40,085 bases of DNA, taken from Trichodesmium erythraeum GBRTRLIN201. GTDB taxonomy: Bacteria; Cyanobacteriota; Cyanobacteriia; Cyanobacteriales; Microcoleaceae. This document shows positions 25,536 to 36,138 of this stretch, in pieces (position 1 is the first letter of the stretch; every line of letters begins with the position of its first letter). The stretch lies in the NCBI GenBank assembly GCA_018457135.1, contig JAGGDU010000080.1, forward strand, positions 1-40,085, in the 5' to 3' direction. The translations under genes were made by a program, and so were the position numbers. A model generated the notes under the pieces. It had not been told where the DNA came from, did no database searches, and was given only the letters and a program-made list of their open reading frames with translations.

Positions 25536-28157
25536 TTAATAACCAACCACTTTAATAATTTTTTCTTTGGCACCCAACTTCAGTAGACGATGGCCGTGAT
25601 CATCTTGTTGATCAACTTTTACCCTGTCAGCAATCATTCCAAAAACTCTACCATCAGTTGTCAACACCTGAACCAGAACATTTGAACTACTAGCAACTAT
25701 CCCCGCTAAAATATCATCTTGTCTGGTAAACTGAAAAACATTTTGACCAATACCACCACGATTAGCTACTCGCAAAGCAGTAACAGGAATTTGCTTACCA
25801 TAACTGTGTTGAGAAACTAACAATAAATTACTTCCTATATCCAAAGTCACACAACCAACTAACTCTTCTTGTTTCCTTAACCTAGTTGCTTGAGAACCTT
25901 GAGCAGCACGCCCCATTAATGGTAATTTTTCGTCATCTATTTGTAATCTTAATAATCGCCCACCAGAAGTAGCCAAAACCACTTGTTCTCCAGTTTTACC
26001 CAAACTAACATAACGTAATTCATCATCTTCTTTAAGCTTAATTACTGTCACTCCACGATTTCTCATATCACTCAAATCAGACAAACATAAACGTTTAATT
26101 TTGCCATTTTGAGTCAACATAATTAAGTCTTTATTCTCCTTAGCTTCATTTAAAATAAATTGACCAATAATAATTTCTTTACGAGCATCAGTAATTTCTT
26201 TTGTAGCTGATGGGGGTAGTAAAGTTACTAAAGGTACCCCTTTATTTTCATTCCGTATTGTCGAACGGTTAGAAGCAGAAGGAATATTATTGACTTTCAA
26301 AGGATATGCTTTACCAGTACGAGTTAGTAATACTAAAGTTTTGTCAGTAGTTGCCTCAATTATATTAGTAGTAAAATCCTCACTATTTTCCATAGTTATA
26401 TGAGATTTTTTATCAATTTTATACTTCTCAAATCCTTTAGCAGGAATTCGTCTTACATATCCTCGGTGGCTAAATTCTATAACAACTTTTTCTGTAGGTG
26501 GCGGAGCAGCTTCCAAAGTCAAAATTGGCGATTTAACTGTTATATTTTTTGATTTTATTACTCTACCTTTTGTTTTTATATCTATTTCTTTATTTCCAGC
26601 TTCTAGATATTTTTTCTGTTGAGAAATAGATGCAAAATCATCAGCATTTTTTAATTTTATTTGGTCGATAATTCGAGTACGTCTAGGGTCGTTATATTTA
26701 CGCTTTAGGGTTCGCAATTCTTTTTTGAGGGCTTTGAGAAGTTGATGGCGATCGCCTAATAAATTTTCTAGCTCTTGTATTTTTCCCATGAGTTGCTCAT
26801 GTTCTTCCTCTAACTTTTGTTTTTCCAAACCAGTTAGTCTTCGCATTGGCATTGCTAGGATAGCATCAGCTTGATTTTCGCTTAAACCCAAACTTTCTTG
26901 GAAGCTAACTTTAGCAGTATTACCATCCGGTGCATTTCTGAGAATATCAATTACTCTATCCAATTCTTTTAGAGCAGTTAGTAAACCTGCAACAATGTGA
27001 CTTCTAGCTTGAGCTATTTGTAGCTCATGGGTATAGTGACGGGTGAGAGTCTCTTCTCTAAAATTGAGAAATTCTTGTAAAAGTGTTCGCAAAGATAATT
27101 GCTGTGGTTGTCCATTAACCAAAGCTAGCATAATTGCACCAAATTTAGAAAGTAAGTCAGTATTTCGGTAGAGATGGTGAAGTACAACACTAGGGTCAGC
27201 TTCACGTTTTAGCTCAATAACAACTCTAATACCAGAGCGATCGCTCTCATCTCGCAAATCAGCAATACCTTCGATCTTGCCTGCATTAACTAAGTCTGCT
27301 GTTTTTTCTATCCAGCCTGCTTTATTAACTTGGAAAGGTAACTCTGTGACCACAATAGCTGTTTTTGTCCGTCGTCCACGACCTGTAGGCACTTGCTCAA
27401 TAGTTGCCACACCCCTCATGGGGATGCTACCTCGACCCTTAGTATAAGTATCAATAATTCCATCTGTGCTAACAATTTCTCCTCCAGTGGGAAAGTCAGG
27501 CCCAGGAATTAATTCAAATAACTTTTGATCAGAAATATTAGGATTGTCAATTAAAGCAATGAGGCCATCTACGACCTCACCTAAATTATGCGGTGGAACA
27601 TTAGTTGCCATTCCTACAGCAATTCCAGAAGAACCATTTAGTAATAAAAATGGTAATTGTGCCGGTAATACTTTAGGCTCTTGTTGGGAACCATCAAAGT
27701 TGTTGGTAAAGTCAACTATAGCTTCACTAATTTGGGTTAATAAACCTTCATTGCCAATTGATGCCAAGCGACTTTCTGTGTAACGCATAGCAGCGGCAGG
27801 GTCATTGTCAATGGAGCCAAAGTTACCGTGGCCATCTAGTAATGGATAACGACTAGAAAAATTTTGAATCATCCGCACCATAGCATCATAAACAGCCTGG
27901 TCGCCGTGGGGATGGTATTTTCCGAGAACGTCACCAACTACTCTGGCGCATTTGCGAAATGGTCTATCTGGAGTGAGACCAAGTTCGTGCATAGCGTATA
28001 TTATTCGACGATGAACTGGTTTTTGTCCATCTCTAACATCTGGCAAAGCTCGGCCAACAATCACACTCATGGCATATTCAAGATATGATTGTTGCATTTC
28101 TGTATGGAGTGATGTAGTAATAACTTTTCCGGAAAGTAAATTTAATTTTTTGGCCAT
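25536..28157 (-). CDS. Type IIA DNA topoisomerase subunit A (GyrA/ParC family)
   Basis: 873 aa, full length. The N-terminal winged-helix and catalytic part includes the active-site tyrosine Tyr126 in [11 protein letters not shown] and G-K-Y-H-P-H-G-D (79-86). Isoleucine-rich [17 protein letters not shown] follows. The coiled-coil tower spans about 370-490 and a beta-pinwheel C-terminus about 530-870. At the Ser83 position of E. coli GyrA it has Gln87 (H-G-D-Q-A-V-Y-D). The canonical GyrA box Q-R-R-G-G-K-G is not found where the first blade should carry it ([14 protein letters not shown]), so the protein may be the ParC-like paralogue that cyanobacteria carry besides GyrA. I therefore leave the symbol open. 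It would work with a GyrB/ParE subunit encoded elsewhere to relax or supercoil DNA. Confidence 0.92.
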   Translation of the reverse strand: MAKKLNLLSGKVITTSLHTEMQQSYLEYAMSVIVGRALPDVRDGQKPVHRRIIYAMHELGLTPDRPFRKCARVVGDVLGKYHPHGDQAVYDAMVRMIQNFSSRYPLLDGHGNFGSIDNDPAAAMRYTESRLASIGNEGLLTQISEAIVDFTNNFDGSQQEPKVLPAQLPFLLLNGSSGIAVGMATNVPPHNLGEVVDGLIALIDNPNISDQKLFELIPGPDFPTGGEIVSTDGIIDTYTKGRGSIPMRGVATIEQVPTGRGRRTKTAIVVTELPFQVNKAGWIEKTADLVNAGKIEGIADLRDESDRSGIRVVIELKREADPSVVLHHLYRNTDLLSKFGAIMLALVNGQPQQLSLRTLLQEFLNFREETLTRHYTHELQIAQARSHIVAGLLTALKELDRVIDILRNAPDGNTAKVSFQESLGLSENQADAILAMPMRRLTGLEKQKLEEEHEQLMGKIQELENLLGDRHQLLKALKKELRTLKRKYNDPRRTRIIDQIKLKNADDFASISQQKKYLEAGNKEIDIKTKGRVIKSKNITVKSPILTLEAAPPPTEKVVIEFSHRGYVRRIPAKGFEKYKIDKKSHITMENSEDFTTNIIEATTDKTLVLLTRTGKAYPLKVNNIPSASNRSTIRNENKGVPLVTLLPPSATKEITDARKEIIIGQFILNEAKENKDLIMLTQNGKIKRLCLSDLSDMRNRGVTVIKLKEDDELRYVSLGKTGEQVVLATSGGRLLRLQIDDEKLPLMGRAAQGSQATRLRKQEELVGCVTLDIGSNLLLVSQHSYGKQIPVTALRVANRGGIGQNVFQFTRQDDILAGIVASSSNVLVQVLTTDGRVFGMIADRVKVDQQDDHGHRLLKLGAKEKIIKVVGY

Positions 28158-29902
28158 GAGTTAGTATTTTAGATAGGGAATAGGGAGGGAATATGGAATA
28201 GAGAATATAAATGGGAATAGGGAATATAAATTAGTATTAAACTATACCTCACCATCCTAAAAATTGCTTTAATTTTATTAATTGAGATAATTTTGAGGAT
28301 ATTATTAGGAAATTCAGCCAAAGTAAAAAGGCTAAAGTGTTAGATTCCCATTACTAAATAGGAGTTTAAATATAATTAGATAAGTATACAATTAAGCTAG
28401 CTAATGGAAGTAATTTTCTCATATTTTTAGACAAGTTTTTCAAATAGTTATTAATTGAGACATTTTTATAAGAAGTTTAGCTAAGGGATTAAAACTTTTG
28501 ATATTGTTTCTTTAGAAGTTATATTTATGGCCTTTTTCTTGTTATGTAACCTCAGCTATTATAATTAATTATTAGAAATATCTAATAATAGGTTATTTGT
28601 AAAGGAGATACAAAAAACGAAGATAGGAAATAGGGAATGTTTAAGATAGTAAATAACACAGCTAAAACCCTGAAATTTTACGAAAATTGTAGAAAAATTT
28701 ATTGATATTTATCCAACTATTCTAGTTACCTCTTGCTGCAGAAGCTCTGCTAAATCTACTTATCAGGCATCAGCTTTTTTCATGAATAACTTGCCTGGTT
28801 GATTTTTTTTGAGCTTAGTTAAAGTATTGACTAACCTAAAAACATTTGAAATAACTATTCCTCTCCATAAATGTCGATTCAGGAAAGGCAGTTTAAGGGT
28901 TTGAGAGCCTTTTATGAAGATATCTATTAAGATTGCTAATTACGGACTGCCTTTTTCTAAAATTACTGTCCTAGCACTCTCAAAGCTTACTAGTATTTTT
29001 AACAAAAGACAAATCAAAATATCTGCTAGACTAGTCAAAATAAATACCTACACAAAATTATTGGCAAAACTCGATGTTTATACAAGGATTAGATTTCAGC
29101 TTTTAAAGTGTGTAATTTATTTTATTTACTCACTTGATAATTAAACTATTTTTAGGCATAGTAGATCTTCAGTAATACTGAAGTAATTTAAGTCTTACTT
29201 TTAACTTACAGCTAATTTTAATACTAATCTATATTCCCAAAATTTGTAAAACTTTGCACCTCATCAACTGAAAAACTGCTATAATAAAATATATATTCTA
29301 ATTTTAAAATTGTCAGTAAGTATGAGTTTTAATATTTTAGGTTATTTTTTGGGAATTGATTATGCCAGTATTTATGGGATACTTATAGTGGGTTTCATCA
29401 AGGGTGAGGTATAGTTGTCACGGGCTATATTTTCCCGTAAAAAAGGTTTGATGGTTTAGTATTTGTATTTGATCAGTGTGGGAATCTGTTGTATTTAATT
29501 ATAATAGCAGTCATAAAAAAATATATCGTTAACTACTTTATTCTAATATTATCTTACTACTAGGCAACTATCAGTGGGTATTTAAAAGTCCCAAATTAAT
29601 TTTATCCATGATCCAAAAATTAAGATGTCAAACCTCTTCTTGAATAGGGTATGAAAAAAAATCAACTTGCGTATTTCAAACCTTTGGCTTCATTGGTTGG
29701 TATTGATAACTGATGAGGTTAGTAAAGCATGATCAAAACTTGGATCATAGCTGTTTATGAGTTGAGAAAGCCTTCGTTTAATTTTTAGTTCGTTTTATGT
29801 TAAAGCGAATTAACTATTACTAGTTAAACCTATGGAATTTAGTCTAAACTTTATGATGGTAGAGTAGTGATTACACTTACAAGTATTTAGTAGGAGAATT
29901 AT
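28158..29902. other. Long spacer (1.7 kb) without a supported gene
   Basis: This lies between the divergent topoisomerase gene and the response regulator. It starts with AGGGAAT-like heptamer runs (28178-28230, again near 28630), a common type of short tandem repeat in cyanobacterial spacers. A 76-codon open frame at 28914-29144 has lysine/isoleucine-biased composition and no homology I recognise. No tRNA, rRNA or other structured RNA was recognised. The promoter of the response regulator must lie near 29800-29890 but no boxes could be fixed. Confidence 0.4.
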
Positions 29903-30301
29903 ATGAGTACCATTTTAATAGTAGAAGATGATCAGGTTAATGCTAAGGTTTTTTCCAAGATTTTGACAAAAAGGGGTGGTTTAAATGTTAAGCATACAGA
30001 AGATGTGGAAGAAGTAGTGAAAATTGCTAGGTCAAAGGAAGCAGATTTGATTTTAATGGATGTTTCTCTAACTCGCAGCGTCTATAATGGTAAGGCTTTT
30101 GATGGCATTCAAATTACTCAACTTCTCAAATCTGATCCTCAAACATGTAAGCTACCAATTATATTATTAACAGCTCATGCCATGTCAGGTGATCGAGAAA
30201 ATTTTTTAAATAAAAGTGGCGCTGACGGTTATATTTCTAAACCAGTAGTGGATCATCAAGAATTTGTCAATCATATCAAGTCATTTTTGAGTGAAGATTA
30301 A
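29903..30301 (+). CDS. Single-domain response regulator (CheY/DivK-like)
   Basis: 132 aa consisting only of a receiver domain. The acidic pocket is E8-D9-D10. The phospho-acceptor is Asp53 in L-I-L-M-D-V-S-L, the switch threonine is Thr90 in I-I-L-L-T-A-H, and Lys113 sits in Y-I-S-K-P. It keeps every residue needed for phosphorylation and has no output domain, so it should act by phospho-dependent protein binding or as a phosphorelay intermediate. A clear AGGAG ribosome site precedes the ATG by seven bases. No histidine kinase is encoded nearby, so its partner cannot be told from context. The insertion L-T-R-S-V-Y-N-G-K-A-F-D-G after Asp53 resembles DivK-like receivers often found with hybrid kinases in cyanobacteria. 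Confidence 0.93.
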   Translation: MSTILIVEDDQVNAKVFSKILTKRGGLNVKHTEDVEEVVKIARSKEADLILMDVSLTRSVYNGKAFDGIQITQLLKSDPQTCKLPIILLTAHAMSGDRENFLNKSGADGYISKPVVDHQEFVNHIKSFLSED

Positions 30302-31081
30302 TGAATGGATAAATTGGCCACTGCACTTTATTCAAAAGTAAGATATATTTGAAAAGTACTAGAATGTTCTAGTACTAATAGCGACTGATATACAGACATC
30401 TAATTACCATCAATTAGGATTTGCGGAAAAAGTCGTTTTGTAAGGATAAGGAATGGCTAATTGACAGTAAACAATCTTTAGAAACAAGGCATTAGGGAGT
30501 AAGGAGTAGTGATAAATAATTAATCATTTGTATAAGATAATTGCTTTGATATTTTATGATCGGAGATGTCTAATACCATTCCTCAAAAATTTTTAAACTT
30601 TACGCTTTGAGTGGGGGAGTGGGAGAGAAGTAAATATTTATAAAATTAAAACAATTCTAGAGTGTTAATCGTACAATAAGCAAAAAGTTTATTCCCTTGA
30701 TGTTAATTGCTTAAATTTATGAAGTTTTACCTAAGTAAACTAGAGTTGTTTGGTGTGGGAAAATTTAAAATACTCAAAAGCTTACTCTATAAGCTTTTCA
30801 GGATTTTAATGCTCAAAATCACGCTTAAACCTGTACTTGTTTTGGGTTTTAGACATTTTTTGGGCTTAATTCCCAACAACTCTATTATTAATGGATGGGA
30901 ATTGGTCTAATAAGTAATAGTTGCGATCTGTGAATTTTTATTGATTTTTTATGGGTTTTGTGGGAACAAATCCCAAGTGATCGAATATTAATCTCGTAAG
31001 TTTTGGGCACTTTTCTTAAAGTAAACCATTGCTTAAACTGATATATTATCAGGATTTTATATTTATTCAGTTGGTTCGTTC
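30302..31081. other. Spacer with no supported gene
   Basis: A 780-base AT-rich spacer between the convergent response regulator and cotransporter genes. A 67-codon frame at 30707-30910 encodes K/L/F-rich sequence of no known family. Its 3' part shares a 21-base string (30868-30888, beginning AATTCCCAAC) and a nearby TTTTCAGGATTTTA with the spacer at 13,600-13,720, so it is likely repeat-derived. No terminator with a T-run was identified. Confidence 0.4.
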
Positions 31082-33316
31082 TTATCGATCGCTGAGAACT
31101 TCACCATAAGAAAAACCTGGAGCTGCCAGAACAAAAACTGTAGTAGGAAGACCAAGAGTTTTAGACTGTAAATCCTGATAATATTCGGTAAAATTCTCTC
31201 CTGGAGTGCGAATACCAAGGAAAATTAAATCTGCATTCCGAGAAGACTCATGCAAAATATCATAAAAAGAACGACCATTAGAGACCAAAACTTGAGAACT
31301 TGCACTAATGCGTAAACTTTGAATTAAATTATCAACATTTGCTTGGGTTTTTTGAGCTGCAGTTTGTTCAGGAACTACTAGTTTTAAGTTAATTTGAGCA
31401 TTCCGCCAATCCATATCCGTACGCAACAAATAGGCCAAAAGTAACATTAAGCCACCATTATTTTGTAAACCGCCCCACCATACATCTATTCGACGATATT
31501 GACCAAAGCCGTGATCGCTATTTTCCCGGAAAATTACTACATTTTTTTTGGCTTTATGAATATGAGCAACCAACTGACAGTAGCGATCGCGACGAGAAGC
31601 TTCCTGACTATCTCCAAGCACCACTGTATTTGGTGTTAGTGGTCCAATACCATAAGTTTCTACCAAGAGTTTTGCCCCATCAAAAAAGTCTGTAGCTGTT
31701 ACAACTCTTACCAACACTTGCACTCCACGCTTTTCAACGTACTCACGAATAGTTTCTTCGGTATCACTCTGCTGAGAAACATCGCGAGATGAACTGGGTA
31801 AAACACTACAGACTGTAATTATCCCTCGGTTATGGGTTAGGTGATCTGCAAACCGAATTAATAACCAACGTTTTTTTGGTACTCCAGATAAGACTAAAAT
31901 ATGAGGACGCCAGTTTTTAGTATCTTCTTCACCTAGGAGCAAAATCCCTTCCCGTACTAAGGCCATCCATATTCCTCGTCTAGCATCTCCCCAAGTGGTC
32001 TCTAATTCCCGTCTTTGTAGCCAGATAAATATTGTTAGCACTATCACAGCAGCAATAACTGTAGCTATAGCATTAATCAGAAACATTACTGCTAAACAAC
32101 CCAGGGCACCCAGCATTGATAATGACCAATGGACTTTAAATGTAGGACGAAAAGAAGGACTTTGTAAGAAGCCTTCTATACCTGCTGAGACGTTTAAAAC
32201 CATATATGTTGTTAAAAAGAACATGGTCAGTACTGGGGCAATAATATTTAGGTCGCCTATGCAAACTGTAGCAGTAGCAACTCCTAAAGTCACTGCTGTA
32301 CCAATTCGAGGTTCGTCTTTAAGCTTACTACCATTGCCAAGAAAAGATAACCAACGTGGTAAAACTCCATCTCTTGCTAAAGCTTGTAAGACTCTGGGAG
32401 CTCCCAATATACTACCGATGGCGCTGGAAAGAGTTGCACCCCAAACTCCAAATAAAATAGCTGGTTCCCAAACAGCCATTTCTTTCATGATCAAGGGTTT
32501 TTCTATTAACGTAGTTGGATCTGCACGCATGGCCAGAATAATTGGTAATATCATATAGATTACATATCCTGTACCAACTGCTGCTAGAGTACCTATAGGA
32601 ATAGAACGGTTAGGTTCTTGCAAGTCTCCAGACATACTGACTCCTGCCATTATTCCTGTTACTGCTGGAAAGAAGACGGCAAAAACTGTCCAAAAAGGTT
32701 CTGTAGATTGCTCTGGAGTTGCCAAAATGTCTATACTTGTTATTTCTAGGGGATGTCCAAAGGCAAATGAGATTAGGGATAAGGCGATCGCTCCCATAAT
32801 AAAATATTGGGCCTTAATAGCGATTTCTGCTGAGGTAAAGGCCAATACTGCTACAGCTATGGTGGTAATTAAAGCTACATACAATTTGTTAAAGCTACCA
32901 AAAGTATCTACAATGCTTTCTGCAAAACCAATGGTATAAAGGGCAACAGAGAGAGCTTGGGCAAAATAAAGGGGTATTCCTACTGCACCACCTGTTTCAA
33001 GACCCAGAGATCGACTAATCATATAGTATGCTCCTCCCCCTCTAACTATTCTGTCTGTGGCGATCGCGCTAACTGACAAAGATGTGAGCAAGGTAATAAC
33101 TGTGGAGAGAGTAACAATAAGTAAGGTTCCCAATAAACCTACATTACCTACTACCCATCCAAAGCGGAGATACATAATTACACCCAAGATTGTCAAAATT
33201 GAGGGAGTATATACACCTCCGAATGTCCCTAAACCTTTTTCATTTATACGCTCGGGAGATGTTTTGGGAGTGGCTTGTGTTTCTTCTGGTAGGTTTGAAC
33301 TTTTAAATAGTTTCAT
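31082..33316 (-). CDS. Cation-chloride cotransporter-like permease (SLC12/APC superfamily)
   Basis: 744 aa. About twelve hydrophobic segments span residues 35-450. The first contains T-F-G-G-V-Y-T-P-S-I-L-T-I-L-G-V-I-M-Y-L-R-F-G-W, matching the G-x-x-x-P-x-x-L-x-I-x-G-V-I/x-(Y/F)-L-R signature of cation-chloride cotransporters in the amino acid-polyamine-organocation superfamily. R-G-G-G-A-Y-Y-M-I-S-R-S-L-G follows in the usual place. The C-terminal ~290 residues form a soluble domain like that of NKCC/KCC proteins. It probably moves K+ and/or Na+ with Cl- (or an amino acid, the main alternative) across the plasma membrane, which suits osmotic adjustment in a marine cell (inference). The ATG at 33316 has only a weak GAAG ribosome site. 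The neighbour upstream is divergent, so the gene is monocistronic. Confidence 0.85.
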   Translation of the reverse strand: MKLFKSSNLPEETQATPKTSPERINEKGLGTFGGVYTPSILTILGVIMYLRFGWVVGNVGLLGTLLIVTLSTVITLLTSLSVSAIATDRIVRGGGAYYMISRSLGLETGGAVGIPLYFAQALSVALYTIGFAESIVDTFGSFNKLYVALITTIAVAVLAFTSAEIAIKAQYFIMGAIALSLISFAFGHPLEITSIDILATPEQSTEPFWTVFAVFFPAVTGIMAGVSMSGDLQEPNRSIPIGTLAAVGTGYVIYMILPIILAMRADPTTLIEKPLIMKEMAVWEPAILFGVWGATLSSAIGSILGAPRVLQALARDGVLPRWLSFLGNGSKLKDEPRIGTAVTLGVATATVCIGDLNIIAPVLTMFFLTTYMVLNVSAGIEGFLQSPSFRPTFKVHWSLSMLGALGCLAVMFLINAIATVIAAVIVLTIFIWLQRRELETTWGDARRGIWMALVREGILLLGEEDTKNWRPHILVLSGVPKKRWLLIRFADHLTHNRGIITVCSVLPSSSRDVSQQSDTEETIREYVEKRGVQVLVRVVTATDFFDGAKLLVETYGIGPLTPNTVVLGDSQEASRRDRYCQLVAHIHKAKKNVVIFRENSDHGFGQYRRIDVWWGGLQNNGGLMLLLAYLLRTDMDWRNAQINLKLVVPEQTAAQKTQANVDNLIQSLRISASSQVLVSNGRSFYDILHESSRNADLIFLGIRTPGENFTEYYQDLQSKTLGLPTTVFVLAAPGFSYGEVLSDR

Positions 33317-33749
33317 AGATCTTCAATTTTAATGGCCATCACGAAAAAGTTATAGAAGTCAAAAGTCAAAATTTAAAAGTCAAAAGCAAGGGAGGCTGGG
33401 CTGAAAATTTTGACTTGAGAGTAATTTAAAGGAATTATTTGACATAATAACTTTGAAAGTATTTGTGCCATCAAATTCAGTGAATTGCTATTCAAGAATT
33501 AATATTTAGCATTTTCTTGAATTTGCTATAGTTTTCTGGTCTAATAGTTCCTTTATCCTGTTTGGAATTTTATTAGTTTTGTTGGGTGGGAGAGCTAGTA
33601 CCTATCTCTGGCTAAAAGAAATAAGGGTTTTCCCTACTCCTAGTCTTTGTAGTTAGAGAAGATTAGGATTTTGCTATACAGGAAAATTAAATAAGGGGCA
33701 AAGGTTTTCCCTACTCCGTACTCTCTTTTTATTAAGTTGATTTTAGTCA
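33317..33749. promoter_or_regulatory. Divergent promoter region with short repeats
   Basis: This region must carry the promoters of both the cotransporter (minus) and the GTPase (plus). It has AAAAGTCAAAA heptamer-like repeats (33355-33390). The 15-base GGTTTTCCCTACTCC appears at 33626-33640 and again at 33703-33717 (77 bases apart, each preceded by a nearby AATAAGG). No convincing -35/-10 pair or operator was found. Confidence 0.35.
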
Positions 33750-35387
33750 ATGCCTACTTCTCGCTTGTTAACACTAATTTTAGGTTTTAGTTTAATCTTA
33801 TTGTTGATAATTTGGCTGGTTGGTTCTTTATCATGGTTGTACAGTCAAATCTTATGGTCAGCTCCTCCACTTGTGGCCAATTTATTACTACTGTTGTTAA
33901 TTATGCTCATGGGAATTGTCCTTTTTACTCTTGTCTATTATCTGAGACTATACACAATTGGCAAAAATAAAAGGCAACGATCATCAAAAATTACTATTCC
34001 TGTTGTTAAGTCTGAGGCGGTTTCCGAATCTCTGAAGGCGGTTAGGCAGCAAATAATTCAAATACAAGATGAAGTAGCTAGACAAGCATTGTTGAACCGT
34101 TCTCAAAAAATAGAATATATTGCAGCACAAGGTAATATAAAAGTTGTAGTTTTTGGTACGGGTTCAGCTGGTAAAACTTCTGTGGTTAATGCTCTAATGG
34201 GACGAATGGTGGGAAGGGCGGAAGCACCAATAGGATCGACAAAAGTAGAAGAAACCTATTGTTTAAAGTTATCGGCTTTGGAAAGGGAAATTTTGATTAC
34301 TGATACACCAGGTATTTTAGAGGCAGGGGTGGCAGGTAGGGAAAGGGGTCAACTGGCAAAAGTTTTGGCGACGGAAGCTAATCTTTTGTTGTTTGTGGTT
34401 GATAATGATCTACAACAGTCGGAATATATGGCTTTGAAAAGTTTGGCGGCTATTGGTAAGCGATCGCTTGTAGTGTTTAACAAAACTGATCTTTATACGA
34501 CTGAAGATCACGAAGCAATTTTAGTTCGCTTGAGGGAAAGGTTAGTTGGGGTTATAAGTAAAATGGATATTGTGGCGATCGCTGCTTGTCCTAATTCTGT
34601 GCGACTGGAAACAGGGGAAGTATATCAACCGGAACCGGATATTATAGCTTTAATTGAACGTTTAGCTGCAGTTTTACGACTTGAGGGGGAAGATTTAATT
34701 GCTGATAATATTTTGCTACAGTCTCAACTTTTGGGGGAGGAAGCAAGGAGTTTAATTGATAGTCAAAGAAGAAAACGAGGGGAAAGGGTTGTCGAAAAGT
34801 TTCAGTGGATAGGAGCGGGTGTGATAGCAGCTACGCCTGTACCAGTTATAGATGTGTTGGCAACTGCGGCTGTTAATGCTCAAATGGTAATAGAAATTGG
34901 CAAGGTTTATGGTTGTGAATTAAATCTGAAAAGAGGGCAAGAATTGGCAATGTCTTTGGCAAAAACTCTTGCTAGTTTGGGTATTGTTGAAGGGGTAATA
35001 AAATTGATTTCTATGGCTTTACAATTAAATGTAGCTACTTTTATTCTTGGTAAGGCTATTCAAGGAGTAACTGCAGCTTATTTAACTAGAATTGCTGGTC
35101 AAAGTTTTATTGAATATTTTAGTCAGAATCAAGATTGGGGAGATGGTGGGATTACAGAGGCTGTAAAAAAACAGTTTCAATTGACCAAAAAAGATGAGTT
35201 TGTTAAGTTATTTATTCAGGATGCAATCACTAAGTTTGTTGAACCTTTGACTAATATTTATTCTTCTGATGAAAAAGTTGAAACTGAGTCAGAAGCTGAA
35301 ATAAATTATTATTCTCAGTCTGATAAAAAAGTATATGATTATGATGATTGGAAAACAGAAAGTCGGAATAAAAAAGAAGATTGGTGA
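33750..35387 (+). CDS. Membrane-anchored GTPase with DUF697/YcjF-like C-terminus
   Basis: 545 aa. Two N-terminal transmembrane segments (about 7-30 and 41-68) anchor it to a membrane. The GTPase domain has P-loop G-T-G-S-A-G-K-T (136-143), G3 D-T-P-G (185-188) and G4 N-K-T-D (244-247), all canonical. The C-terminal part (about 345-475) has the hydrophobic pattern G-A-G-V-I-A-A-T-P-V-P-V-I-D-V-L-A-T-A-A-V-N, the DUF697 signature that follows Era/YihA-type GTPase domains in many cyanobacterial proteins. An acidic tail ends the protein. Its role is unknown; cyanobacterial relatives are annotated only as GTP-binding proteins. It has no operon partner and is not linked to the 17-25 kb cassette, which uses quite different GTPases. 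Confidence 0.88.
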   Translation: MPTSRLLTLILGFSLILLLIIWLVGSLSWLYSQILWSAPPLVANLLLLLLIMLMGIVLFTLVYYLRLYTIGKNKRQRSSKITIPVVKSEAVSESLKAVRQQIIQIQDEVARQALLNRSQKIEYIAAQGNIKVVVFGTGSAGKTSVVNALMGRMVGRAEAPIGSTKVEETYCLKLSALEREILITDTPGILEAGVAGRERGQLAKVLATEANLLLFVVDNDLQQSEYMALKSLAAIGKRSLVVFNKTDLYTTEDHEAILVRLRERLVGVISKMDIVAIAACPNSVRLETGEVYQPEPDIIALIERLAAVLRLEGEDLIADNILLQSQLLGEEARSLIDSQRRKRGERVVEKFQWIGAGVIAATPVPVIDVLATAAVNAQMVIEIGKVYGCELNLKRGQELAMSLAKTLASLGIVEGVIKLISMALQLNVATFILGKAIQGVTAAYLTRIAGQSFIEYFSQNQDWGDGGITEAVKKQFQLTKKDEFVKLFIQDAITKFVEPLTNIYSSDEKVETESEAEINYYSQSDKKVYDYDDWKTESRNKKEDW

Positions 35388-35747
35388 TTTTAATAAGGAA
35401 GTAGAAAAAAAAGGATTTTTGAAAGGGATATACGGATAATATAATACTACCCATTTAGGTCAGGATATTCGTAAATTCTGAAGTTTAGTCAGGGATTACT
35501 TTTAACTTTTGAATGCATGACTTTGACTTCCAGGTAGGACTATGTTCTATGTATTGTCAGCTATTTACGGTTAAGTATATACAATCTAAATTCCGAATAC
35601 TAGCAAAATCAAAGGAGGGATAACTTTTCAAGTAGAAGAGGATATAAAATAATTTGTCTTCAACAGTGCGTAAACGAGCCAAAATGCCTCCTCGAAAAGA
35701 GTGTTGACGAGATTTGTCTCTCAATTAAGCAACCGTTGCTTTTGTTC
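35388..35747. other. Spacer, no gene seen
   Basis: AT-rich and without a supported frame. The stretch 35640-35747 reads as short broken frames leading into the gene debris that follows. Confidence 0.35.
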
Positions 35748-36056
35748 CAACCTCCTATTGTTGTTGGTGGTGGTGACATAGGTGGCGCAATAGCTGGATT
35801 TTCTGTTCCTGTACCTCCTTAACTCAACTCTGTGATAAAACTGTGATGGAACCGGAAGTGAAGGCGGTGAAATACTTACTGAATCTCAAGGGTAAGGAGC
35901 TGATGTCCATCTGCAGCAATTGGGGGCATCACTCAGCAAATACTCTTGGGTGATATTTGGAAGTACGACGAACCTAACGGTTTATTTGAATGCTTTTTAG
36001 ATGATGAATGTTTCCTTCCCTTTGAAGGAACGGTACATTATCAAGCTGGCGATTAG
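35748..36056 (+). pseudogene. Gene debris of unknown family
   Basis: Two short protein-like stretches remain in different frames. From 35748 to 35822 the frame reads Q-P-P-I-V-V-G-G-G-D-I-G-G-A-I-A-G-F-S-V-P and ends P-V-P-P stop. From about 35922 to 36056 it reads I-G-G-I-T-Q-Q-I-L-L-G-D-I-W-K-Y-D-E-P-N then G-L-F-E-C-F-L-D-D-E-C-F-L-P-F-E-G-T-V before a stop. Both have normal protein composition, unlike random AT-rich spacer, which suggests a degraded gene. I do not recognise the parent family. Confidence 0.4.
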
Positions 36057-36138
36057 AGTTAAGAGGAAAGCGCGGCAGCTACTCAATGGTTTCAAGCTGC
36101 TTGTCACTCTGTGAGCTAATTAAGTGTTGTGCATCTAT

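Noticed and set aside
28914-29144. A 76-codon plus-strand open frame
   Set aside because: Biased K/I composition, no ribosome site of note, no recognisable family, in an AT-rich spacer where such frames arise by chance.
30707-30910. A 67-codon plus-strand open frame
   Set aside because: Overlaps sequence shared with another spacer and has no family resemblance; probably repeat-derived.
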